Origin: Desulfobacterales bacterium
GTDB lineage: Bacteria > Desulfobacterota > Desulfobacteria > Desulfobacterales > JASFBJ01
DNA: 6,703 bases
NCBI GenBank assembly: GCA_030149585.1
Contig: JASFBJ010000204.1
Span: 1 to 6,703, forward strand
Direction of reading: 5' to 3'
Shown: one piece after another, positions 1 through 6,406 of the stretch
Layout of the letters: every line of letters begins with the position of its first letter
How positions within the stretch are numbered: the stretch's first letter is position 1
The notes under the pieces: model-generated
What the model saw: the letters and a program-made list of their open reading frames with translations, nothing else
Database searches by the model: none
Told to the model about the DNA's origin: nothing
Program-made: the position numbers and the translations under genes

Positions 1-14
1 AATAGCTCGCTATT
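1..14. repeat. Perfect inverted repeat (6-bp stem, 2-base centre) at the window edge
   Basis: The sequence AATAGCTCGCTATT reads as AATAGC, a TC centre, then its reverse complement GCTATT. In RNA the loop would open to about four bases (CTCG, or CGAG on the minus strand). No T-run is visible after it on the minus strand because the window ends, so it cannot be called a terminator of the upstream gene with any certainty. It may be the centre of a longer palindrome whose other arm lies outside the window. Confidence 0.5.
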
Positions 15-109
15 CCTGCAACTTTTGTACTTTTATATCGAACAAACCTGACCTTAATCTGTGCGCCTGCTTGTGGAAGTTATTTCGTCCTCGTTCCTTA
101 ATAGTTTTT
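1..109. other. Non-coding segment after the secreted-protein gene, possibly one arm of an inverted-repeat element
   Basis: No convincing gene lies here. On the minus strand the frame of the preceding gene meets stops at 110-112, 98-100 and 92-94. Another minus frame is open from about 120 down to a TAG at 10-12, but it has no start and encodes a basic, non-Fn3 sequence. The first 14 bases form a perfect 6-bp inverted repeat (AATAGC-TC-GCTATT) right at the window edge, so the symmetric structure may extend beyond the window. The segment could be one half of a long palindromic intergenic repeat or MITE-like element, or simply a spacer with a hairpin. Only the terminal hairpin is seen directly; the element interpretation is inference. 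Confidence 0.35.
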
Positions 110-1744
110 CTATTCCGCAGAAATGACCACCAGCCCGGTTGGTGCCGGTACGGCAGGTGGGGGATTGCCGGATGTGGTATAGGTAATCTCCAGTTTCGGG
201 CGCTGGTTTGGATCTGAAGCCTCAGATGAAGAAAATACGCGATTACTGTCTGAGCCTGCTGCTGAATCAGAATTCAAAAGCAGCCCAAAATTTGTCTCTG
301 GATCAGCTACCCAATCTTGAATAATACCAATTATATTCCAATTCTTATAGCCAATGGTTTTATCAAGCGATTTACTGTCTTCGGCAGCAGTAATATCAGC
401 CTGGGCCATTGGAATATCGTTATAACAACTGTCGTTTGCCGTCCAGGTGCTGACGCCGTCATAGGTATATCCGGTACACTGAGACAAATCAGGATTGTGG
501 TTAATAATTTTGTGTATTGAGATATCATAAAGGTCATCCCCACCTGTCTCGCTGAAAGCATTCATATAAACATAAAGCACCGCGCTCTGAATCTGAGCGC
601 CGATTGGAATAGCGGCCAAATCAACCTTCATGATAATCGCATTTGCCACCTGGTCTACAGGCCAGGTATAGGTATTTAAATCTTCACTGCTAATATTATT
701 ATCCGTATTGATACCAATAAAAGTGTCCTGAATAGTCCCCTGATGATCTGACCCGGAAGCATCACCAAACACTTTTGTATAGGTTTCCCCTGCAGAATAA
801 GATATAATGACCATTAAATGGGTTGTTTGGGAATAATTCTCATTTTGGTCATAAGTAAAAAAAGAAAAATAATGCGTCCCTTCTGGAATCGAGTCAGTGT
901 AGCTGTCACTTTCGCCAGGGTCTGTTTCCTGATCACAAGACAAAACCCCTTCCGTATGATCAGCCGGGTATGCTGATGCCCCATATTTTACCATGGTGCC
1001 TTTAAAATCAACAACAGCGGGGTTTGTCCAGTTAAGTGTTAAATTTTCATTTGCAACTGAATAACTAACAGCAGTAACATCTCCTGGAGAGGTATTATCA
1101 ACCAGTTCAATAGAATCACTATAAACTACTGACCAGTTTTCAGCGCCATCTTTAAACTTTACATATACTGTTTTAGTTCCCGGGCCGTCATTCAGTACCC
1201 AGCTTTTGCTTGTGTTATAAGCTTCCGGTGTACTCCAGTCTACATTATTATTACTAAATTGCATTTCAGAAACACCGCTTTCGGAATCAGTGGCAGAAAG
1301 GGTTAAAAGTACTGAAATGTTTTCGGTACTGGCAGATCCACCATCAATTATAATATTTCCAATCGGCGGAATGATATCAGGTTGTGATGACGGACAAGTA
1401 TATGATGCTTCAATAGAGTAATCACTTTCCAACTCTGCATCATAGGCTACACACACAAAATAATATGTTAATCCATCAGTAAGCCCAGACACGCTGCCAT
1501 GGATTCTGCCATCAACAGGCTCTGGATTTCCCACCTCAGCCACCAAATCATATGGCCCATTATGGGTTGTTCCATAATAGATTCTATAACCGGCAAGTTC
1601 TGATTCTGAATTAGGAAGCCACGAAAAATCTGCGGTACAATCTTCAGCTGCAAAGGCAATATTAATTGTGATTAAAAATAATGAAAATATTGCAACAAAA
1701 AAATAAACTAACCGGTAATATTTGTTTTTAATTTTAAAAGTCAT
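110..1744 (-). CDS. Secreted multidomain protein: Fn3, Ig-like, Fn3, DNRLRE/CBM96-like domain
   Basis: This 544-aa protein is probably exported and carbohydrate-binding or structural. Residues 1 to about 32 form a signal peptide: basic Lys/Arg start, a hydrophobic core (VYFFVAIFSLFLITI), then AFA before cleavage. Residues ~36-117 resemble fibronectin type III (SWLPNSESELAGYRIYYG, then GLTYYFVCVAYD). Residues ~125-218 match a bacterial Ig-like module (DGGSAS, LSATDSESGVSEMQFSNN, GTKTVYVKFKD, NWS). Residues ~221-318 are a second Fn3-like domain. Residues ~319-525 look like a DNRLRE domain, also called CBM96 (LYVYMN, WTANDSC, W..DITA, DWV..P..NFGLLL, RPKLEITY). The start is set at the ATG at 1744, which has GGAGG five bases upstream. 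The longer frame starting at TTG 1759 begins at or before that ribosome site and spoils the signal-peptide start. The protein ends at PAPTGLVVISAE, which resembles the first strand of another Fn3 domain, so it may be C-terminally truncated. No catalytic domain, PEP-CTERM or LPXTG sorting signal is visible. Ligand unknown. Confidence 0.85.
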   Translation of the reverse strand: MTFKIKNKYYRLVYFFVAIFSLFLITINIAFAAEDCTADFSWLPNSESELAGYRIYYGTTHNGPYDLVAEVGNPEPVDGRIHGSVSGLTDGLTYYFVCVAYDAELESDYSIEASYTCPSSQPDIIPPIGNIIIDGGSASTENISVLLTLSATDSESGVSEMQFSNNNVDWSTPEAYNTSKSWVLNDGPGTKTVYVKFKDGAENWSVVYSDSIELVDNTSPGDVTAVSYSVANENLTLNWTNPAVVDFKGTMVKYGASAYPADHTEGVLSCDQETDPGESDSYTDSIPEGTHYFSFFTYDQNENYSQTTHLMVIISYSAGETYTKVFGDASGSDHQGTIQDTFIGINTDNNISSEDLNTYTWPVDQVANAIIMKVDLAAIPIGAQIQSAVLYVYMNAFSETGGDDLYDISIHKIINHNPDLSQCTGYTYDGVSTWTANDSCYNDIPMAQADITAAEDSKSLDKTIGYKNWNIIGIIQDWVADPETNFGLLLNSDSAAGSDSNRVFSSSEASDPNQRPKLEITYTTSGNPPPAVPAPTGLVVISAE

Positions 1745-1748
1745 CCTT

Positions 1749-1754
1749 TCCTCC
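1749..1754 (-). promoter_or_regulatory. Ribosome binding site that decides the start of the secreted-protein gene
   Basis: On the minus strand GGAGGA lies immediately before AAGG and the ATG at 1742-1744, giving a near-ideal five-base spacing from the GGAGG core. An upstream in-frame TTG (1757-1759) has no such site and would place four extra charged residues ahead of the signal peptide. This supports the 544-aa form over a 549-aa form. Confidence 0.8.
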
Positions 1755-1786
1755 AACAAACTATGCTGTCATATTTAATATTTTTT

Positions 1787-1814
1787 AAATCTCATCATAG
1801 AAATCTCATCATAG
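1787..1814. repeat. Perfect 14-bp tandem duplication upstream of the secreted-protein gene
   Basis: Two identical adjacent copies of AAATCTCATCATAG occupy 1787-1800 and 1801-1814, followed by AAAAT, which begins a possible third copy. On the minus strand each copy reads CTATGATGAGATTT and carries a TATGAT hexamer close to a sigma-70 -10 box. The array ends about 42 bases before the start codon at 1744. It may be a recent slippage duplication or a doubled regulator site. Confidence 0.85.
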
Positions 1815-1960
1815 AAAATATGCAATTCTCAGGCCATCTATCAGACACTTGCCTTTGGGGGGGAGGGCAGAGCACAATCGCACAGTGGGACCATCATAGA
1901 GAGAAACTACGCGAGCCATTGACTTATAAATATTTGTTTTGCATAGGTGACTGATCCGAA

Positions 1961-1984
1961 ATTAAAAATTCAAAACTAAAAATT
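1961..1984. repeat. AT-rich imperfect direct repeat after the glycosyltransferase gene
   Basis: ATTAAAAATT at 1961-1970 recurs as ACTAAAAATT at 1975-1984, with one mismatch and a 14-base period. The second copy runs into the glycosyltransferase stop codon (1983-1985). It is low-complexity and could be chance in AT-rich spacer DNA. No stem with a T-run typical of a terminator is formed. Confidence 0.4.
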
Positions 1985-3125
1985 ACCTTTTAGGAGTCCA
2001 CATAATATCTTCAATACCAATAACCATTCGCAGGCAACCAACAAATTGAGCGGCAAAAGTAATTAAAAAATATTTACAGATTGAAACCAAACTGCCTTTG
2101 CCAATACCGGAAAGTGCCAATAACCCTGTTAGCCAAAAAAGTAACTGCCATGCCAGTGTGACAACATAAAATAATGACCTTTGCAGAATAAAGATATTCA
2201 AAACAAACATGCCCAGCAAAAAAAAGGGGGTTAAAAGCCGAAGAACTTTATGGGAAAACAAAAAAAATGAAAAGATCCCATATCTAAAAACATTTAACAG
2301 GCCAATATTGCGGCGAATAGCCCAGGCGGTTCGAGTTGTAATACGAACTTGTCTGCTGTAAATATTTTTTATTCCTCTGGTGGTCTCTTCAACGCAATAA
2401 ATATTTTCATCAAGAATCACTCGTTTCCCTTGTTTGATGACATTCAACGGAATGATAAAGTCATTAATATCATTGGCCCCCAAAGGGACATATAATTCTT
2501 TACGAATGGCAAAAATTGCCCCGTCCGCTCCCACACAAGACGAGATCATGCTCTCATCCAGCTTTGTTTTTTTCTCTAATTTCGCATAAAGGCCGGTGGT
2601 CTCCTCACCGGAATCAGGATTACAATACTTAGTCCACCCACTGACAGAACCTGTATTTGGATCATAAAAATTTTTCACCAGATGCTTAAGCATATCAGAT
2701 GCAAACATGGAATTCGCGTCTGTAAATACTACGATCTCTCCTTTAATATCTGTAAGCACCTTGTTTAAACATGCTGTCTTGCCAAGTCTTCCGGTAAAAG
2801 CGCTGAGAATCAAACGCTTATCTTTAATCCCGGCAACTATCTCATTTGTCCGGTCAGAAGAGCCATCTGAGCTCACAATAATCTCTAACCTATCTTCAGG
2901 GTAATCAAGCAAAAGAGAGTTTCTGACTTTTTCTTCAATATCCTTTTCTTCATTATAGGCAGAAATGATAATCGTCACCATTGGAGAACAATCACCCTTG
3001 TTCCATGGATTACGGAACAACTTCCCCAGAATGATCAGAAATACAGGAAAAACAGTATAAGAATAAACAGAAAAAAAAAGTGCTGTAATGAATACCCAGT
3101 CAATAACAATCATAATAAATCTCAC
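1983..3125 (-). CDS. Membrane glycosyltransferase family 2, cellulose-synthase-like (CESA_like_1 type)
   Basis: The 380-aa protein probably transfers a sugar from a nucleotide donor at the cytoplasmic face of the inner membrane during polysaccharide assembly. An N-terminal membrane segment spans ~8-36. The GT-A fold starts at VTIIISAYNEE (50-60), followed by SSDGSSD (85-91), the FTDAN metal/nucleotide site with D136 (134-138), the GADGAIFAIRKELY block (199-212), INDFIIP with the probable catalytic-base D222, and RQVR (258-261) at the position of the Q/RxxRW motif, here lacking the Trp. Two or three C-terminal membrane segments follow (~281-370). The block order matches processive-type GT2 relatives, but chain synthesis versus single transfer cannot be told. 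The GTG start at 3125 overlaps the amidotransferase stop as GTGA, with AGAAGG three bases before it. An ATG at 3113 (residue 5) is an alternative, preceded by a weak GAG seven bases upstream. Donor sugar and product are unknown. Confidence 0.88.
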   Translation of the reverse strand: MRFIMIVIDWVFITALFFSVYSYTVFPVFLIILGKLFRNPWNKGDCSPMVTIIISAYNEEKDIEEKVRNSLLLDYPEDRLEIIVSSDGSSDRTNEIVAGIKDKRLILSAFTGRLGKTACLNKVLTDIKGEIVVFTDANSMFASDMLKHLVKNFYDPNTGSVSGWTKYCNPDSGEETTGLYAKLEKKTKLDESMISSCVGADGAIFAIRKELYVPLGANDINDFIIPLNVIKQGKRVILDENIYCVEETTRGIKNIYSRQVRITTRTAWAIRRNIGLLNVFRYGIFSFFLFSHKVLRLLTPFFLLGMFVLNIFILQRSLFYVVTLAWQLLFWLTGLLALSGIGKGSLVSICKYFLITFAAQFVGCLRMVIGIEDIMWTPKR

Positions 3126-5020
3126 ACACCTTCTTCCATATAAACATCAAACCACTTTTGGAAAATCAGTAAAGACCAGATCAGAGTATCATGGATTTCC
3201 TTACCGGAAAAATGCTCATCAAGAACCTTATTCACTGTACCAAAATCGATCAGGCCATGCTTCCCAAGGTTTTTTTCTGTTAAGGTATCTAAAACATAAG
3301 GCTTAAGATCCTGTTTTAACCACTGGGTCATTGGACCTATAAACCCCTGTTTCCGATGGTCAATCACCTCTTTTGGTAAAAGAGGTCGAACTGCTTTTTT
3401 TAACAGATACTTTTTCTGAAACCTCTTCATTCTGATATCAACCGGAATAGTAGCACAAAATTCCAGAAATTTATGATCAATAAACGGCACCCGCACTTCC
3501 AGACTGTGGTGCATGCTCAGGCGATCAGTAACAGCCAGGATATCCTCGGGCAGATAGGTTTTCAAATCACAATAAAGAGCGCGATCCAAAGAGTTACTAT
3601 CCCCTTCAACATTATCACTGTTAAAATATTGCAAAAAAATATCATCACAGGAATTGTGATAACCGCTGAATCGCCTGCGGTCAGCAAACAAATCCCGACG
3701 CAGATCATCTTTAAGAATCGACAGATAGCTGAGATAACAACGATCAGCACTCAGCTCACTGGATCGAACAAACCGCTTCATATGATTAATAGTATAGTGA
3801 CCATCAGCCCTTTCAGGAAGTCTTGCAACAGTTTGAGCAATAATGTTCCTTCTTATAAACGCCGGCACCTTATTATACATGCCACGAAGCTTAAACCCCA
3901 AATACCTCTCATACCCTCCAAAAATTTCATCCCCCCCAAGCCCGGAAAGAGCAACCGTGACATTTTCCCTTGCAACCTTGCAAACAAAATAGGATGGAAT
4001 CGTCGAATCATCAGCAAAGGGCTCATCAAAGGCTCTGACAATTTTCTCCAGCAAACCATCCGGATTCATGACTACCTCATAGTCTTTATGGGCGGTATGA
4101 TATCTCTCTGCCACCTGCCTGGCATAACCCCGCTCATCCAGATATCCTCCGGTATTGCCCCCAAAACCGATACAGAAAGTATTAACAGGACTCTTGCTTG
4201 CATTATTCATCAAAGCAACAATAGCGCTTGAATCAATTCCTCCACTCAAGAAAGCACCCAAAGGCACTTCACTCATCATCCGCAAATCAACAGCCTCTTG
4301 AAGCAAGCCCATGAAAGTATCCATATAATAACTCTCACTTCTGGTTCGTTCAGAATAAAATTGCAGATCCCAAAATTTATCTTTGTGAAAATCACCATCC
4401 TGCCAGGTGATAGTATGGCCTGGTTCCAATTTACGAATATCAGTAAATATGGTTAACGGAGCGGGAATATACGAATAGGAAAAATATGAAGTAAGGGCAA
4501 GCTCATCTATTTTCCTCGGAAAAGCTGGATCAGCAATAATTGCCTTCATCTCAGAGGCAAAATAGAATCGACCTTGATATTGGGCATAAAAAAGAGGTTT
4601 GATCCCCAAACGATCACGGGCAATGAAAAGAGTTTTTTTTTTGATATCCCAGATAGCAAATGCAAACATGCCCCGCAGGCGATCAACACATTTGCTGCCC
4701 CACTCCTCATAGGCATGCAAAATTGTTTCAGTATCGCCATTGGTGGAGAAACGATGCCCCTTGGAGAGCAATATTTTCCGCAATTCCTGAAAATTATAAA
4801 TTTCCCCATTAAAAATTATACACTTTGATTGATCCTCATTATAAATCGGCTGTTTACTGCCGCTAAGATCAATAATGCTAAGACGTCGGTGCCCCAAACC
4901 TGCATATTCATCCAGATGAATCCCATAATCATCCGGACCGCGGTGAGACAACTTATGGGTATAGGCTTCAATATCAAGCTGTAATGGTTTTGTGGAAACA
5001 ACACCAAAGATACCGCACAT
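3122..5020 (-). CDS. asnB: Glutamine-hydrolysing asparagine synthetase-type amidotransferase
   Basis: This 632-aa protein has both halves of a class B asparagine synthetase. The N-terminal Ntn glutaminase domain has Cys2 exposed after Met removal (MCGIFG), HRGPDD (26-31), GHRRLSIID (43-51), NGEIYN (71-76) and GDTE (95-98), the usual glutamine-binding and catalytic set. The C-terminal ATP-pyrophosphatase domain has the P-loop LSGGIDSS (258-265), LSGLGGDEIFGGY (358-370) and LSMHHSLEVRVPFID (501-515). It is longer than E. coli AsnB (about 554 aa) and resembles the long forms found in exopolysaccharide loci, including those linked to exosortase A. The family makes asparagine from aspartate, glutamine and ATP. 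Next to an SDR and a GT2, amidation of a sugar acid or another glycan intermediate is an equally plausible job (inference). The ATG at 5020 overlaps the epimerase stop by one base, with AGAGGG seven bases upstream. Key residues are intact and no frameshift is seen. Confidence 0.93.
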   Translation of the reverse strand: MCGIFGVVSTKPLQLDIEAYTHKLSHRGPDDYGIHLDEYAGLGHRRLSIIDLSGSKQPIYNEDQSKCIIFNGEIYNFQELRKILLSKGHRFSTNGDTETILHAYEEWGSKCVDRLRGMFAFAIWDIKKKTLFIARDRLGIKPLFYAQYQGRFYFASEMKAIIADPAFPRKIDELALTSYFSYSYIPAPLTIFTDIRKLEPGHTITWQDGDFHKDKFWDLQFYSERTRSESYYMDTFMGLLQEAVDLRMMSEVPLGAFLSGGIDSSAIVALMNNASKSPVNTFCIGFGGNTGGYLDERGYARQVAERYHTAHKDYEVVMNPDGLLEKIVRAFDEPFADDSTIPSYFVCKVARENVTVALSGLGGDEIFGGYERYLGFKLRGMYNKVPAFIRRNIIAQTVARLPERADGHYTINHMKRFVRSSELSADRCYLSYLSILKDDLRRDLFADRRRFSGYHNSCDDIFLQYFNSDNVEGDSNSLDRALYCDLKTYLPEDILAVTDRLSMHHSLEVRVPFIDHKFLEFCATIPVDIRMKRFQKKYLLKKAVRPLLPKEVIDHRKQGFIGPMTQWLKQDLKPYVLDTLTEKNLGKHGLIDFGTVNKVLDEHFSGKEIHDTLIWSLLIFQKWFDVYMEEGV

Positions 5021-6060
5021 TAATTTTCCCTCTGTTTTTCATTCTCAACCACATTATTCAAAGCATTATCCAGGGATACAGGAGCTACCCAGTCTAATTC
5101 TCTACAAATCTTTGTTCCATCATAAACAACTTGTTTTTGAGAAGACTCAAGACGATACCTGGTTAAAAAAGGTTCCTTACCAATAATTTTCATCAAAAGT
5201 TCATAGAAATATATACTCATATATAAAAAAGTGTACGGAAAATTAATAAACAGAGCCCAAGGATAAATTTTCTTCATCAATTGTTTAATATATTGTTTCT
5301 TGGTCAATTGATACGGATCAATCAAATTATAGACCTTACCATTGCTCTCCTCTTTCTCAAGCACCGCCCTGACAGCATCAGCAACATTATCAATATAGAC
5401 AAGAGGCAATATAAACCTGCCGTCACCGATTGTTAAAAATATCTTCCTGCCCAGGGAAAACCCCATCATAGGTGTATAAATTTCTCCACCAGGCCCATAA
5501 ATTGTCCCTGCCCGCAGACACACTATAGAACAAACATTCTCTGCCATTGCCTGCAAAACAACTTTTTCAGCCTGGAACTTTGCATTGGAATATGCTCCAC
5601 GGGCTTCAGGCAAACGTTCAAGAGAAGATTCCTCGGTAACCACATCCCCCTTCTTATAATCCGCTAAGCCATAGACACTGCAGGAACTAATATAAACAAG
5701 TTTTTTTACCCTGTACTCTTTACACAATGTCAAGACATTCTCTGTACCCTGGATAGTGCTGGCTCTACCACCTTCAACACTGCCGACAGTATCGGCGGCA
5801 GCATGGACAATATAATCCATGCCGTCAAAAGCAGGTCTCATGGAGTCAAGATCAGCAATATCTCCGACACATATATCCACACCAAGGCTTTTAAGTTTTT
5901 CAAGTTTAGATGTTTTTCGAACAAAGGCCCGGACATTAAAACCTCTATCCATTAAAATTTCAACAATTTTGGATCCAAGGAATCCGGTACTGCCGGTAAC
6001 CAGCACTGCAGGAGATTTGTTTATTTGTTTTTCATTCACAGGAAAATTCTTTATCGACAA
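5020..6060 (-). CDS. NAD(P)-dependent epimerase/dehydratase, extended SDR family
   Basis: This 346-aa cytosolic enzyme probably remodels a nucleotide sugar (epimerase, dehydratase or reductase). A Rossmann fold begins at VLVTGSTGFLG (19-29) with the GxxGxxG dinucleotide motif, followed by VGDIAD (65-70) and VHAAAD (85-90). The active site has SSCSVYG (125-131) and Y157-SNA-K161 (YxxxK). Substrate-side blocks include LRAGTIYGPGG (182-192) and LPLVYIDNVADAV (218-230). Residues 271-294 are hydrophobic and aromatic, perhaps touching the membrane, as in some 3-beta-HSD-like SDRs. The exact substrate cannot be named. The start is uncertain: TTG at 6060 is used here because it keeps the frame open, but AGGAG abuts it with no spacer. 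GTG at 6039 (residue 8) would leave the Rossmann fold intact. The stop overlaps the amidotransferase ATG as TAATG, implying coupled translation. The gene begins 43 bases after the toxin stop, with no terminator visible. Confidence 0.88.
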   Translation of the reverse strand: MSIKNFPVNEKQINKSPAVLVTGSTGFLGSKIVEILMDRGFNVRAFVRKTSKLEKLKSLGVDICVGDIADLDSMRPAFDGMDYIVHAAADTVGSVEGGRASTIQGTENVLTLCKEYRVKKLVYISSCSVYGLADYKKGDVVTEESSLERLPEARGAYSNAKFQAEKVVLQAMAENVCSIVCLRAGTIYGPGGEIYTPMMGFSLGRKIFLTIGDGRFILPLVYIDNVADAVRAVLEKEESNGKVYNLIDPYQLTKKQYIKQLMKKIYPWALFINFPYTFLYMSIYFYELLMKIIGKEPFLTRYRLESSQKQVVYDGTKICRELDWVAPVSLDNALNNVVENEKQREN

Positions 6061-6103
6061 CTCCTCTTTTTTTACCCAATCTTCGTATCCAGCTCATAGC
6101 AAA

Positions 6104-6406
6104 TCAGTCTCGCAACCTGGAAGCTATCTCATACACATCACCCCGATTGCCTTCCTTGCGGACACCAAGTGTTACCACCCAAACCTCCTGCCGGTCACCA
6201 TTGATTTCATAGATAATCCTGTAGCGTTGCCCTACCGCTCGGACACTACGACAACCAGCAAGTTCACGCACCAGAGGTTTTCCTTGTTGCTCAGGGCTAT
6301 TTTTCAATTTCATTGCTCTGGATTGGAGCAATTTTCTTACACGACGATCTCTAATTGCAAAAAGCATTTTTTCTGCTTCCTGCGTGAGAAAAACTTGCCA
6401 GACCAT
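6104..6406 (-). CDS. Type II toxin, RelE/ParE superfamily
   Basis: The 100-aa basic protein fits the RelE/ParE fold in size and layout: a first strand (VWQVFLT), an N-terminal helical pair rich in Lys/Arg (12-40), KPLVRELAGCRSVRAV (43-58), the RYRIIYEI strand (61-68), the VWVVTLGVRK strand (75-84) and a C-terminal DVYEIASRL (90-98). In E. coli RelE, Arg81 and Tyr87 take part in ribosome-dependent mRNA cleavage. R83 and Y92 here lie in comparable places, which favours RNase over gyrase action, but this is inference without alignment. The ATG at 6406 overlaps the antitoxin stop by one base (TAATG). Only a weak AGAGA lies upstream, so translation is probably coupled to the antitoxin, which keeps toxin output below antitoxin. 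Full length, with no stop or frameshift. Confidence 0.85.
   Translation of the reverse strand: MVWQVFLTQEAEKMLFAIRDRRVRKLLQSRAMKLKNSPEQQGKPLVRELAGCRSVRAVGQRYRIIYEINGDRQEVWVVTLGVRKEGNRGDVYEIASRLRD

Larger units (their letters stand above)
1745..1982. other. Intergenic region between the glycan genes and the secreted-protein gene
   Basis: This 238-bp stretch separates the glycosyltransferase stop from the secreted-protein start and should contain the promoter of the latter. I see no clean sigma-70 pair with consensus spacing. On the minus strand TTGCAT (1820-1825) precedes two TATGAT hexamers within the 14-bp tandem repeat, but the spacings (6 and 20 bases) are poor. No GC-rich hairpin with a T-run marks the end of the glycosyltransferase transcript. 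A G7 run (1857-1863) followed by AGGG lies in the middle. A 63-codon plus-strand frame crosses the region but lacks a ribosome site and any recognisable content. No riboswitch core was recognised. Confidence 0.6.

Noticed and set aside
10..120. Minus-strand frame open past the end of the secreted-protein gene, considered as a frameshifted continuation
   Set aside because: The frame encodes a basic sequence (KERGRNNFHKQAHRLRS) with no Fn3 pattern and ends at TAG 10-12, so it does not look like the missing domain.
1745..1759. Upstream TTG start giving a 549-aa secreted protein
   Set aside because: The extension is the translated ribosome binding site itself; the ATG at 1744 has ideal spacing and begins a normal signal peptide.
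1815..1920. Possible riboswitch or small RNA in the leader of the secreted-protein gene
   Set aside because: Checked for a c-di-GMP (GEMM-like) core and strong stems; only weak 4-bp pairings such as TGCC/GGCA around the C-run were found.
1763..1954. 63-codon plus-strand frame in the intergenic region
   Set aside because: No Shine-Dalgarno precedes its ATG, it reads through the tandem repeat and the G7 tract, and the product is unlike any family I know.
1745..1982. Rho-independent terminator after the glycosyltransferase
   Set aside because: T-rich stretches exist on the minus strand but no GC-rich stem precedes them.
3473..4231. 252-codon open frame on the plus strand
   Set aside because: It lies entirely antisense to the well-supported asnB gene, has no recognisable domain and no ribosome site I can identify; it is a shadow of the real coding strand.
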